NCBI GenBank assembly: GCA_030615655.1 | Contig: JAUWYU010000014.1 | Coordinates: 1-17,581, forward strand | Length of the DNA: 17,581 nt | Reading direction: 5' to 3' | Source of the DNA: Dehalococcoidia bacterium | GTDB taxonomy: Bacteria; Chloroflexota; Dehalococcoidia; Dehalococcoidales; RBG-16-60-22 | In this document: piece by piece, positions 7,918-15,444 of the stretch | How positions within the stretch are numbered: the first letter of the stretch is position 1 | How the letters are laid out: each line of letters starts with the position of its first letter | The notes under the pieces: generated by a model | The model's input: only the letters and a program-made list of their open reading frames with translations | The model's database searches: none | What the model was told of the DNA's origin: nothing | Made by a program: the position numbers and the translations under genes

Positions 7918-9498
7918 ATGAGCTTGGAAAAGGTAGAATTAAAGCTACTTAACCCTCGGGGCGAAATTGAGCCGCCACCAGCCTTCGCACCTGCGCTACG
8001 TGTCCCGGATTTAGCAGGCAAGAAGATTGCATTAATTCATAACTTGAAAGCAGGCGCAAATACTTTCCTGGATGCGGTGGAAGAATTGCTCAGGGCGAAA
8101 TATCCCACCGCAGAATTTTTACGAGACTTTACCACAACTATAAACCTGGCAAAAGAACCGGAATTTTACGACGAAGTGGCCAATGCGTGCGACGCATTCA
8201 TATTCGGTTCAGGGGACTGAGGGACCTGCACGTGGTGGGGTTCCTACCACACGGTGGAATTTGAAAAGCGTGGCGTACCCGGGGTTTACTTCGTTAGCTC
8301 GAATTTCATGGATGACGCAAAATCAGCCGCTTCCGACTGGGGAATGCCAAGAATACGCATGTTATCAGTACCTTCCGATAAATGGTACACGCTTCGGAGA
8401 AATAAAGATGAGATACAGCCTGTCGCGGCTGAGTCTATTGATACTATTATCGACGCTTTGACACGTCCCCTGACACCAGAGGAGATAAATCAACCTGAAC
8501 GGGTAGAAGTGGAGGTCGAACCCACTGATTTCACAGTTACTGCGGACTCCTATTCCTCCGCCATTGAGAAATTCAACGAGTATTTCCTCGAGAACCACAT
8601 GGGCGACGGGTTACCTCTGATACCTCCTACGGAAGAGCGTGTCAAGTGGATGCTTACCGGAACCAGTCGCTCTCAGGATGAGGTACTGGGCAAGTGTCCG
8701 TTGAAACTTGGGGCGGTCACTATAGAGAAGATTGCCATTAATGCGGTAATGGCAGGAGCCAAGCCCGAGTACTTGCCGGTTATAATCGGAGCGATGGAAT
8801 GCTTCGTTGGGGAAAACGAACAGGGCAAAGAGGGGGAATTTTTCTTCCATACCCTGGGTTCATCAGGTGCTTTTAATCTGGTAATAATTGTGAATGGCCC
8901 TATTGCGAAGGAAATCAATATCAATTCGGGGATGGGCTTGTTTGGACATGGATGGCGAGCTAACAATACTATCGGGCGCGCCGTCAGATTGAGCACCATC
9001 AATATCGGCCATTGCTGGCCGAGAGTGAATGATATGGCCCTGACTGGCCGTCCTTCGGCTCATACCTGGTTTACTTTTGCCGAAAATGAAGAGGAGAGCT
9101 ACTGGGAGCCATATCATGTGAGCAGGGGTTTTCAAAAAGAAGACAGTGCTGTAACGGTAACCAAGGTCAACAGCATATATTCCACGTATGGTGGCGGGGC
9201 GGTTGGTCTCTGGAAAGCAGAATCGATTTTAGACCAGGTAGCCGGAAGACTGGGGAAGTTCGGTGGTAGTTACGTAGTATTTAATCCAGAAGTCCATTGG
9301 GAGCTGAACAAGCTCGGCTTTAACAGACAGAGCGTACGGGAGTGGCTTTCTGAAAAAACCGGCATGTCGGCGGAGAATATTCAGGTCGTAGTTGCCGGTG
9401 GTGTACCGGGCTATACGGTGGTGTGGGGCATCATGAATATGACCGCGCACGTTACCAAGAAGGTATATGGAGCCACTCTCACTAAGGCTGGCCGTTAA
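7918..9498 (+). CDS. UGSC-family selenoprotein (UGTC motif) fused to a GDGLP-motif domain, read through in-frame UGA
   Basis: The frame runs from the ATG at 7918 (AAGGAG 7 bases upstream) to the stop at 9496-9498, broken only by TGA at 8218-8220. Reading TGA as selenocysteine gives 526 residues with Sec101. The context is FGSGD-U-GTCTWWGSYH: a strand, then a Gly-rich loop, then a UxxC pair (U101, C104) like a thioredoxin CxxC. This matches the UGSC family of bacterial selenoproteins, with Thr in place of Ser. Residues 1 to about 195 form this alpha/beta redox domain. Residues about 205-526 form a second domain with GDGLPLIPPT (229-238), GWRANNTIGRAVR (near 345) and AENEEES (388-394), conserved motifs of uncharacterised proteins in anaerobes and marine bacteria. 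No signal peptide is seen. An upstream in-frame ATG at 7876 lacks a good ribosome site. The reaction is unknown; a thiol/selenol redox role is inferred. It is the second gene of its unit, between an SDR and a small protein. Confidence 0.88.
8218..8255 (+). promoter_or_regulatory. UGA selenocysteine codon with bacterial SECIS-like hairpin
   Basis: Directly after TGA (8218-8220), GTGGTGGG (8232-8239) pairs with CCTACCAC (8243-8250) over 8 base pairs including one G-U, around the loop GTT. The loop begins about 20 bases after the UGA and has a G at its first position, as expected of bacterial SECIS elements read by SelB. A lower stem is possible between ACC (8224-8226) and GGT (8253-8255). Confidence 0.75.
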
Positions 9499-9534
9499 TC
9501 AACCGTGAACGTCATTAAAATGGACCAGTGAAAA

Positions 9535-9969
9535 ATGGAAAGGAAAATGAAACCCGGTCAGCCCTCGTTAAAGGTCAGGAACGCTGCCCAGGCTGTAGAT
9601 ACAGCTCTTTCCCACCTGCACAAGAACCATGTTCAAAATACTCCGGGGGCAGATACTAAATGGCAAGAAAAGACTATTTATTCCCCAGAAAATCCTGATT
9701 ATGCCATAACCGGTAAGATGTTCACATCGGATGACTGGTGGATTGAGATATTTCAGGGAGTGGTACCGCTAAGCAATACTGTATACAAGATAACGGTGTT
9801 TAATGCCAAGTTAAATTATTACTGGAAGGGTAGTGTCAAGGCTGATGGTAGTGTTACAGAAGCGGGTGCTTTCAGATTGTTGTCCGAAGAAGAGAGCCGG
9901 AGCATGTCGGAAGAGTTTTTAAAGAAAAGTCAGGTCCCTCCCCCTAGGCCGGGCAGTTATGGTCATTGA
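9535..9969 (+). CDS. Small protein of unknown function following the selenoprotein
   Basis: This 144-residue soluble protein is not one I recognise. An N-terminal helix (about residues 12-32, AAQAVDTALSHL) is followed by a strand-rich middle with many aromatic residues (W43, IYSP, DDWWIEIF, LNYYWKG) and a C-terminal charged helix (EEESRSMSEEF) ending in a proline-rich tail. One helix packed on a curved sheet suggests a cystatin/PepSY-like fold, which is inference only. It has no cysteine, so it is not itself a thiol redox partner. It starts 36 bases after the selenoprotein stop and is probably cotranscribed, which makes it a candidate accessory subunit. The start is uncertain: ATG at 9535 has a weak ribosome site, and ATG at 9547 has GGAAAGG very close upstream. 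Confidence 0.65.
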   Translation: MERKMKPGQPSLKVRNAAQAVDTALSHLHKNHVQNTPGADTKWQEKTIYSPENPDYAITGKMFTSDDWWIEIFQGVVPLSNTVYKITVFNAKLNYYWKGSVKADGSVTEAGAFRLLSEEESRSMSEEFLKKSQVPPPRPGSYGH

Positions 9970-10016
9970 CGAAAAATGATTACTGCTATTGTGTGATGCG
10001 AGCTTATCCCATCACC

Positions 10017-10052
10017 CTGAACGATAGCGAGAAACCCTTCACCATCGCTCAG
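10017..10052. repeat. Imperfect inverted repeat between convergent genes
   Basis: CTGAACGATAG (10017-10027) and CCATCGCTCAG (10042-10052) face each other around a 14-base loop. On the minus strand all 11 positions pair, two as G-U; on the plus strand these two positions are mismatches. It lies 20 bases past the stop of the minus-strand alcohol dehydrogenase, between that gene and the small plus-strand gene. It may end minus-strand transcripts or be a copy of a dispersed intergenic repeat. No clear T-run follows the minus-strand hairpin. Confidence 0.45.
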
Positions 10053-10071
10053 AATAACTCACAATTTGTTC

Positions 10072-11193
10072 TTACTGCATCATAACCAGGGTACGCAGGG
10101 CCTTTCCGCTTGACATATATTCTATTGCCTCGTTAATCTGGTCGAGGGGATACCGGGCGTTGATGAGTTCGTCCAGCTTCAGGCGTCCCGCTTTATAAAG
10201 AGACACGTAACGCGGGATATCTACGATTATATTTGACGACCCCATCATGGTGAACATCACTCGTCTCGATGCCCCCATTTGCGCTAGTCCGCGCGCCCAC
10301 TCAATATCAGGAGGTGGAGCATTAGGGTCAGGAGGGCCCATTCCACCTCCAACCGCGATTCTGACGATTACGCCTTGCCGGCTCGACATCTCCACGGCCT
10401 GGCGCAGGACTTCATCATCGGAAACCGTTACCGTAACGAAGACATAGTCGGCCCCGTTGCCGCCTGTAGCCTCCCTCACCGCCGCAACGATGTCATCTAC
10501 CTTTTTGGGATTTATCGTAGTTGTCGCCCCGAACTGTTTGGCTGCTGCCAGCCTCTGGTCCTGGGTATCCACAGCGACGACCGGATGCGCTCCGCAGTAC
10601 GCTGAGCCCTGTATGGCGTTAAGGCCGACCGCCCCCGTACCTAATACGGCGACACTTTCGAAGAGTTTGACTCCTGCGGTTAAAACCGCCCCGAACCCTG
10701 TTATGACGGCGCAGGATATAACTGCGGCCACGTCAACGGGCATATCCTCGGGGAGTTTGACCAGCTGGTACTCCGCAACGGTGGTGTATTCGGCGAAACC
10801 GGCCACGGGCCCGGCAAGCGGGGAAAGGTCTTTCCCGTCCTTGGTATGCTGATGGGGAACCGGCCTAGACCTGTTCATGCACATCATGCGGTGGCCGGCA
10901 ATACAGCTCGGGCACATACCGCAGCCTACTGTCCCGGCTATCACACAAACGGCATCGCCAGGCTCTACCCTGGTAACGCCTTCCCCTATCTCTTCAACAT
11001 AACCGGATGTCTCGTGACCAGCCACGCCGGGGCCATGAGACGGAAACAGCCCACCAATGAAGTGGAGGTCACTGCGGCAGACGGCTGTCGCCACGACTTT
11101 TATTTTTACTTCGCCTTTTCCAGGCGGGTCACAAATAACACCATCTTCCACCACCAGGGGTTTACCCTGTTCATAACAGATTGCAGCTTTCAT
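10072..11193 (-). CDS. Zinc-dependent alcohol dehydrogenase (MDR family)
   Basis: This 373-residue medium-chain dehydrogenase oxidises an alcohol to an aldehyde or ketone with NAD(P). Catalytic zinc ligands are C39 (VCRSD), H60 with E61 (GHE), and C161 (SCAVITGFGAV). The structural zinc set C91, C94, C97 and C105 is intact. The Rossmann loop GTGAVG is at 185-190, with D209 at the end of the second strand favouring NAD. The C161/TGFGA pattern is closer to the class I/III alcohol dehydrogenase branch than to threonine dehydrogenases. AAGGAGGT lies just before the ATG. It follows AOR-3 on the same strand after 156 bases. An alcohol-to-aldehyde-to-acid sequence with AOR-3 is the natural reading of the pair, though the substrate is not known. 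Confidence 0.92.
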   Translation of the reverse strand: MKAAICYEQGKPLVVEDGVICDPPGKGEVKIKVVATAVCRSDLHFIGGLFPSHGPGVAGHETSGYVEEIGEGVTRVEPGDAVCVIAGTVGCGMCPSCIAGHRMMCMNRSRPVPHQHTKDGKDLSPLAGPVAGFAEYTTVAEYQLVKLPEDMPVDVAAVISCAVITGFGAVLTAGVKLFESVAVLGTGAVGLNAIQGSAYCGAHPVVAVDTQDQRLAAAKQFGATTTINPKKVDDIVAAVREATGGNGADYVFVTVTVSDDEVLRQAVEMSSRQGVIVRIAVGGGMGPPDPNAPPPDIEWARGLAQMGASRRVMFTMMGSSNIIVDIPRYVSLYKAGRLKLDELINARYPLDQINEAIEYMSSGKALRTLVMMQ

Positions 11194-11232
11194 TTTCTAC
11201 CTCCTTTTTTCGTTAAAGACACTGAATCCTGA

Positions 11233-11261
11233 AGAATACGTGGTTATGCAAAACATATCAA
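11233..11261 (-). promoter_or_regulatory. Candidate promoter of the alcohol dehydrogenase gene
   Basis: On the minus strand TTGATA (11256-11261) and TATTCT (11233-11238) are spaced by 17 bases, five and four matches to consensus. They lie about 40 bases upstream of the start at 11193, in the 156-base gap after AOR-3. The dehydrogenase may therefore be expressed separately as well as with AOR-3. Confidence 0.4.
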
Positions 11262-11349
11262 GACATGATGCGCAGGATGCTAATTACCGTCCATCGTCTG
11301 ACTGCCGCCGACCAAGTATCCCCCGCAGGTCTGGCGCTCCTGTGCCATA

Positions 11350-13191
11350 TTACGGAGGCCCAAATCTGGGCATTGCCTCAGGTGGCCAGAGTTCTTCGGC
11401 TATATCATCAAGGCCCAGTTCCAGCAGTTTATTTCTGCTTGGTTTGGTGGTTACCCGATCCCAGTCCAGGGCTCCGAGGCACCAATAAACTTGAGGTATA
11501 AGGTCGGCCGTTACGCCGTCCAGCGGGCCTTCTTTCTGAGGCGGCTCACCGATTATTCTCCCGTGCACCTTCCAGTTTAGAGGATTTATACCTTCGCGGA
11601 GGTTAAAGCAGTGCCGGATATTGGCGATTCTTTCTCCGGCCTTAAGCAAGTCCTCCATCGTGCATCCCCAGCCGGTCACGGCATTCATCATTTCCAGCAT
11701 GTAATTTTTCCCGCCCGGTGCTCCCATGGAACCGAATAAGCAAAGTCCGGCGGCATTGGTGATATGTCCACGAAAGCCTTCGGGACCAAAACCCGCCGTG
11801 TGCCGACCCGGTGTAGCGTCCATCTGAAAGCGAGCGGCGGCAAAATTGCCCATGAACCCAACAAGCTTCGGGTCATGCATCCCCAGCTCCTGCCCTCCGA
11901 TGTGTACCGCATACTTCTTGGCGCCCTTGCCTATCTTCTCAGCTGCTACCTTTACACCATCGGCGAGGATATCCCCAAAGCCCTCTCTCCTAGCTATTTT
12001 CTCGGTCATAGCAACCATAGCCCGGTGATTGCCCCAGGTAAGCTCAATCCCATCTGTGTCCGCTTTGGTAATGAGACCGTTTTCGTAGCATTCGATGGCG
12101 AAGGCAATAACACAACCAGCGGATATAGTATCCAGTCCGTAGCTGTTACAGAGATGGTTTAACATATTGAGTGACTCGGTGTCGGTGTTGAGGCACAGCG
12201 CCCCGAAAGAGCCCTGGGTTTCGTATTCCACGCGGCGGGTGCCTGCCGGGTACTTATACTCGCCCGTTCCCTCTTTCAAAGATGCCTGACAGGCAATAGG
12301 ACAATGCCAGCAGGCTTCATTGCCTGCCTTATTAGCTATGGCTAAGTCGCCTTTAAGCCCCGAGACATCAGGAAGGTCTATTATTCCAATGCCACCCCAG
12401 TTCTTGACCGGTGTGTCACCGCTATGTGCTGAGCGGTCTGCCATTCCGGCAGTGCCGTATGTCCTGAAATTCTCTAAAAATGACGGCATCCCAGGCTGAG
12501 TCTTCTGGAGATCACTGATATGCTCTCTCCTCAATTGTTCAGCTCTTGCCTTATCTGCCATGGGAACCGCCATGTTCCCTTTTACGGCTACTGCTTTGAG
12601 TTTCTTGGAGCCCATTACCGCCCCCAGACCGGAACGTCCGGCGGCAGCCCCTCTCTTGGTGATAATACAGGAGATTAGGGCAAGCTTCTCCCCGGGCGGG
12701 CCGATGCAGGAGACATAGGTATCTTTACCAAGTTCAGTACGCAGAAGGTCTTCGGTCTCATAGGTGTCCTTTCCCCAGAGGTGACTCGCGTCTCTCAATT
12801 CAGCTTTTCCATTATCGATAAACAGATAAACAGGTTTGTCGGCTATGCCGTTGAAGAAGACGGCATCGTAGCCGGCGAACTTGAGGTGTGGACCGAAATC
12901 CCCTCCGGAATTGGCATCTCCCCACCCGCCGGTGATTGGTGATTTCGCCACGGCTACGTACCGGGTACCAACAATGGCAGGCGTACCGGTAAGTGGTCCA
13001 GTAACCAGGCCAAGGGTATTATCAGGTCCTAGCGGGTCCACTCCACCTTTTTGCCGGTTGTAAAGAATTCTGGCACCAATACCATAACCTCCGAGGAAAT
13101 TTCGATAGAGGCTTTCCTCAGGTGTCTCCTCCTTGATTTCTCCGGTGGAAAGATTCACGAACAAAATCTTTCCCATATATCCTCCAGCCAT
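11350..13191 (-). CDS. Aldehyde ferredoxin oxidoreductase, AOR-3
   Basis: This complete AOR has 613 residues. Fe4S4 ligands are C294, C297 and C301 (CWHCPIAC), with C484 in GLCLF as the fourth. GGWGDANSGG (88-97) and the pterin-contacting stretch GRSGLGAVMGSKKLKAV (185-201) are intact. It is nearly the same as AOR-1 over the N-terminal 70 residues (63 matches by hand count) and more distant from AOR-2. The C-terminus carries a short extra tail (PPEAMPRFGPP) after ELW, where AOR-2 ends in ELWQH. An AGGAG is placed before the ATG at 13191, and a strong promoter lies 40-68 bases upstream. It is the first gene of a two-gene unit with the alcohol dehydrogenase. The expected role is oxidation of the aldehyde made by that enzyme, with ferredoxin as acceptor. 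Confidence 0.95.
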   Translation of the reverse strand: MAGGYMGKILFVNLSTGEIKEETPEESLYRNFLGGYGIGARILYNRQKGGVDPLGPDNTLGLVTGPLTGTPAIVGTRYVAVAKSPITGGWGDANSGGDFGPHLKFAGYDAVFFNGIADKPVYLFIDNGKAELRDASHLWGKDTYETEDLLRTELGKDTYVSCIGPPGEKLALISCIITKRGAAAGRSGLGAVMGSKKLKAVAVKGNMAVPMADKARAEQLRREHISDLQKTQPGMPSFLENFRTYGTAGMADRSAHSGDTPVKNWGGIGIIDLPDVSGLKGDLAIANKAGNEACWHCPIACQASLKEGTGEYKYPAGTRRVEYETQGSFGALCLNTDTESLNMLNHLCNSYGLDTISAGCVIAFAIECYENGLITKADTDGIELTWGNHRAMVAMTEKIARREGFGDILADGVKVAAEKIGKGAKKYAVHIGGQELGMHDPKLVGFMGNFAAARFQMDATPGRHTAGFGPEGFRGHITNAAGLCLFGSMGAPGGKNYMLEMMNAVTGWGCTMEDLLKAGERIANIRHCFNLREGINPLNWKVHGRIIGEPPQKEGPLDGVTADLIPQVYWCLGALDWDRVTTKPSRNKLLELGLDDIAEELWPPEAMPRFGPP

Positions 13192-13230
13192 TACTTTCTC
13201 CTTTCACTGTCATTCTTAAAATTTGCTACT

Positions 13231-13259
13231 ATTCTACTCAGGGTTTGACCTCATGTCAA
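13231..13259 (-). promoter_or_regulatory. Strong sigma-70-like promoter of AOR-3
   Basis: On the minus strand a perfect TTGACA (13254-13259) is followed after exactly 17 bases by TAGAAT (13231-13236), five of six matches. The predicted transcript start is about 33 bases before the AOR-3 ATG at 13191. This is the best promoter in the window. Confidence 0.7.
13245..13259. promoter_or_regulatory. Operator-like palindrome over the AOR-3 -35 box
   Basis: TTGAC (13245-13249) and GTCAA (13255-13259) form a perfect 5-base inverted repeat with a 5-base spacer. One arm lies in the -35 hexamer of the AOR-3 promoter and the other in its spacer, a position suited to repression. The spacing is one base longer than the N4 of a standard FNR box. 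The regulator is unknown. Confidence 0.4.
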
Positions 13260-13373
13260 CTGGATTAGGATTAGAAAGACTAATATAGCAACTTGATAAA
13301 AATAACTAGAAATGCCAAAAGGTTCCTTTTTTACTACTAAACCGGAAGAGGTAATGATTGTGAAATGTTGATT

Positions 13374-13451
13374 GAGCAGTAGAGGAGGGAGTACAATGAA
13401 GGACGCCCACATAGTACACCGGGGTACCAGCCACCTGCTCTAGAATTTTTT
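13374..13451 (+). promoter_or_regulatory. Possible leader peptide and attenuator-like hairpin before the flavoprotein gene
   Basis: GAGGAGGGAG at 13382-13391 precedes an ATG at 13396 that opens a 15-codon frame (MKDAHIVHRGTSHLL) ending in TAG at 13441-13443. GAGCAG (13374-13379) can pair with CTGCTC (13435-13440), enclosing this frame, and a run of six T follows at 13446-13451. This could be a leader-peptide attenuator or a weak terminator, or chance. The stem is only 6 base pairs with a long loop, so confidence is low. I see no good promoter for the downstream gene elsewhere in 13260-13487. Confidence 0.25.
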
Positions 13452-13487
13452 ATATTAATAATACTAACTCTAAAAGGAGGTTAAGAA

Positions 13488-15431
13488 ATGACGAAATGGC
13501 ATGATTTATTGAAGGAAGAGGGTAAGCCACCCGATTGGCCATACCCGATACGCTATGAAGAAGAGCAAGAAATCGAAACTGATGTCCTGGTTATCGGTGG
13601 CGGCATTGCCGGATGCTGGGCAGCCATCAGCGCCGCCAGGAAAGGCGCAACCGTCGCCCTGGTGGAAAAAGGGGATACAATCAGAAGTGGCGCCGGGGGA
13701 CCCGGGTGCGACCACTGGTGTAACGTTCCCGCCAACCCATTATCCAATGTGGACCCGGATGAATGGGCGCAGCACATGGCTGAAAGCATGTACAGTAATG
13801 GCATCGGCACCCAGATTCAGTGCCGGGAGGACTATGACGCCCTGCTCGAGATGGAGCAGATGGGCGGTAAACTCAGAGACACCGGCGATGAATATGTGGG
13901 TGCCCAGGGTCGGGATGAGAAGACCAAATTCATGATATCCCCGCGTTATACTCGAGTACACAGCTACATCCCGGGGTCACAAAAGCCAAGAACCTTCAAA
14001 AGTAATCCAGACCAGAAACTGAACAATGTGGTCATCCGGGTATGGGGAACGACCTTCAAACCGGCTCTGAAAAAAGAATGCCAGCGGCTGGGTGTAAAAA
14101 TCTACGATAGAGTTATGGTTACCAGCCTTCTGACGGAGGGTGGTATCCAGGGAGCCAGAGTGGTCGGCGTTACGGGCTTTAATAACCGCACCGGCGAATT
14201 CATGGTTTTCAAGTCGAAAGCCGCCGTGCTGGCTGCCGCCGGCAACTTTTCTCTGTGGATGTTGAATACGGAGCTGGCCGGTTATAATACCTTCCGTTCC
14301 CGTAACTCGACCGGTGACGGCGTGGCGATGGCCTGGAGAGCCGGCGCTGCTCTTACCCTAATGGAGCGGACGGGGATTATGATGCTGGGCACCGGCTACA
14401 AGCATACCTGGTACGGCGGCGCCGGGGACGCCAGCTATGAGAACGTCCAGCTTGTCGATGCTAACGGCAAGAAGCTGCCCTGGCCGACGCAGGGGTGGGC
14501 GGATGCAGGCGCCATGAGGCCCACGCCGGAAGATATGGAAAAAATCAGCCGGGGAGTACAGACCGGGGAATATGCCCTGCCTTTTTACGGCGATTTCCCC
14601 GCCATGCCGGATATCGAGCGCCGGGCCACCTGGAATCTCATGCTGGGAGAAGAATCCACCACAAAAATCATTATTGATACCTATAACAAGGCCGGCTTCG
14701 ACCCCAGTAAACACCTCCTCCAGAACTACAATTTTATCGAAGGAACGAGCCCTTCGCAGTGGCGGACCGCCGGTGGTGGCGGTCCGGTCCTTGACTGGGA
14801 CTTAAAGTCGACTCTGGACGGGTTGTATGTTGCCGGGGAGCAAACGTTCTCCGCCGGCGACCACAGCTACGCGGCCGCTACGGGCAGGTATGCCGGCCGT
14901 AAAGCAGCTGACTATTCCCAGCAGGTGGGTGAACCGAAGATATCCAAAGAGCAGGTCGCGCTTGAGAAGGCCCGCGCCTATGCTCCCATCAAGCGAAGCG
15001 ACGGCATCGAGTGGAAGGAGTTGCACGCCGGGATTGCCAGGGCTATGCAGTACTTTTGCAGCGAATATAAAACAGAGTCTCTTCTTAATATGGGACTCGA
15101 TACGCTTAGAGATATCGAGGAAAACCACGTCCCCAGGCTCTATGCCCTCGACCCCCATAAACTGATGCGCAGTCTGGAGGACCTGAGCCTTCTCACCCAT
15201 GGCCAAATTATCCTGCAGGCATCTCTGGCGCGTAAGGCAAGCAGCCGGATGCTGAATTTCTTCCGGATAGACCACCCCGAGGTTGACCCGCCGGAATGGA
15301 ATAAATTCGTTACCGTCAAACTGGAGAACGGCAAGGTCAAGGCGGGCGAACTGCCCCTTACCTATTGGGGTAATCTGAAAGACAATTACGAGGCTCATAA
15401 TAAGGACTATCAAGGCGTTTGTAAAGGATAA
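13488..15431 (+). CDS. AprA/fumarate-reductase-like FAD flavoprotein
   Basis: This 647-residue flavoprotein belongs to the succinate dehydrogenase/fumarate reductase/adenylylsulfate reductase alpha-subunit superfamily. The FAD Rossmann motif VIGGGIAG (35-42) with acidic E60 starts after a 30-residue leader with no Tat or Sec signal, so it is cytoplasmic. The C-terminal FAD segment GLYVAGEQTFSAGDHSY (445-461) is followed by GRYAGRKAA (466-474), which recalls the AprA pattern more than SdhA. The cognate partner is the two-cluster ferredoxin starting 14 bases downstream, the same alpha/beta order as AprAB. No sulfurylase, QmoABC or membrane anchor gene is seen, so sulfate respiration is not supported. 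Reduction or oxidation of an enoate or a related organic substrate is the likelier inference. AAAGGAGG lies 8 bases before the ATG. Confidence 0.85.
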   Translation: MTKWHDLLKEEGKPPDWPYPIRYEEEQEIETDVLVIGGGIAGCWAAISAARKGATVALVEKGDTIRSGAGGPGCDHWCNVPANPLSNVDPDEWAQHMAESMYSNGIGTQIQCREDYDALLEMEQMGGKLRDTGDEYVGAQGRDEKTKFMISPRYTRVHSYIPGSQKPRTFKSNPDQKLNNVVIRVWGTTFKPALKKECQRLGVKIYDRVMVTSLLTEGGIQGARVVGVTGFNNRTGEFMVFKSKAAVLAAAGNFSLWMLNTELAGYNTFRSRNSTGDGVAMAWRAGAALTLMERTGIMMLGTGYKHTWYGGAGDASYENVQLVDANGKKLPWPTQGWADAGAMRPTPEDMEKISRGVQTGEYALPFYGDFPAMPDIERRATWNLMLGEESTTKIIIDTYNKAGFDPSKHLLQNYNFIEGTSPSQWRTAGGGGPVLDWDLKSTLDGLYVAGEQTFSAGDHSYAAATGRYAGRKAADYSQQVGEPKISKEQVALEKARAYAPIKRSDGIEWKELHAGIARAMQYFCSEYKTESLLNMGLDTLRDIEENHVPRLYALDPHKLMRSLEDLSLLTHGQIILQASLARKASSRMLNFFRIDHPEVDPPEWNKFVTVKLENGKVKAGELPLTYWGNLKDNYEAHNKDYQGVCKG

Positions 15432-15444
15432 TAAGGAGGCTATT

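Noticed and set aside
8254..9498. Separate gene starting at GTG 8254
   Set aside because: There is no ribosome binding site before it. The frame upstream is in phase, and the residues between the TGA and 8254 continue the redox domain. It is the C-terminal part of the selenoprotein.
13374..13451. T-box or other known riboswitch before the flavoprotein gene
   Set aside because: The T-box core (TGGNACCGCG) and other conserved riboswitch boxes I know are not present.
14802..15413. 203-codon minus-strand frame inside the flavoprotein gene
   Set aside because: It is antisense to a conserved coding region with clear FAD motifs, and it has no recognisable family features.
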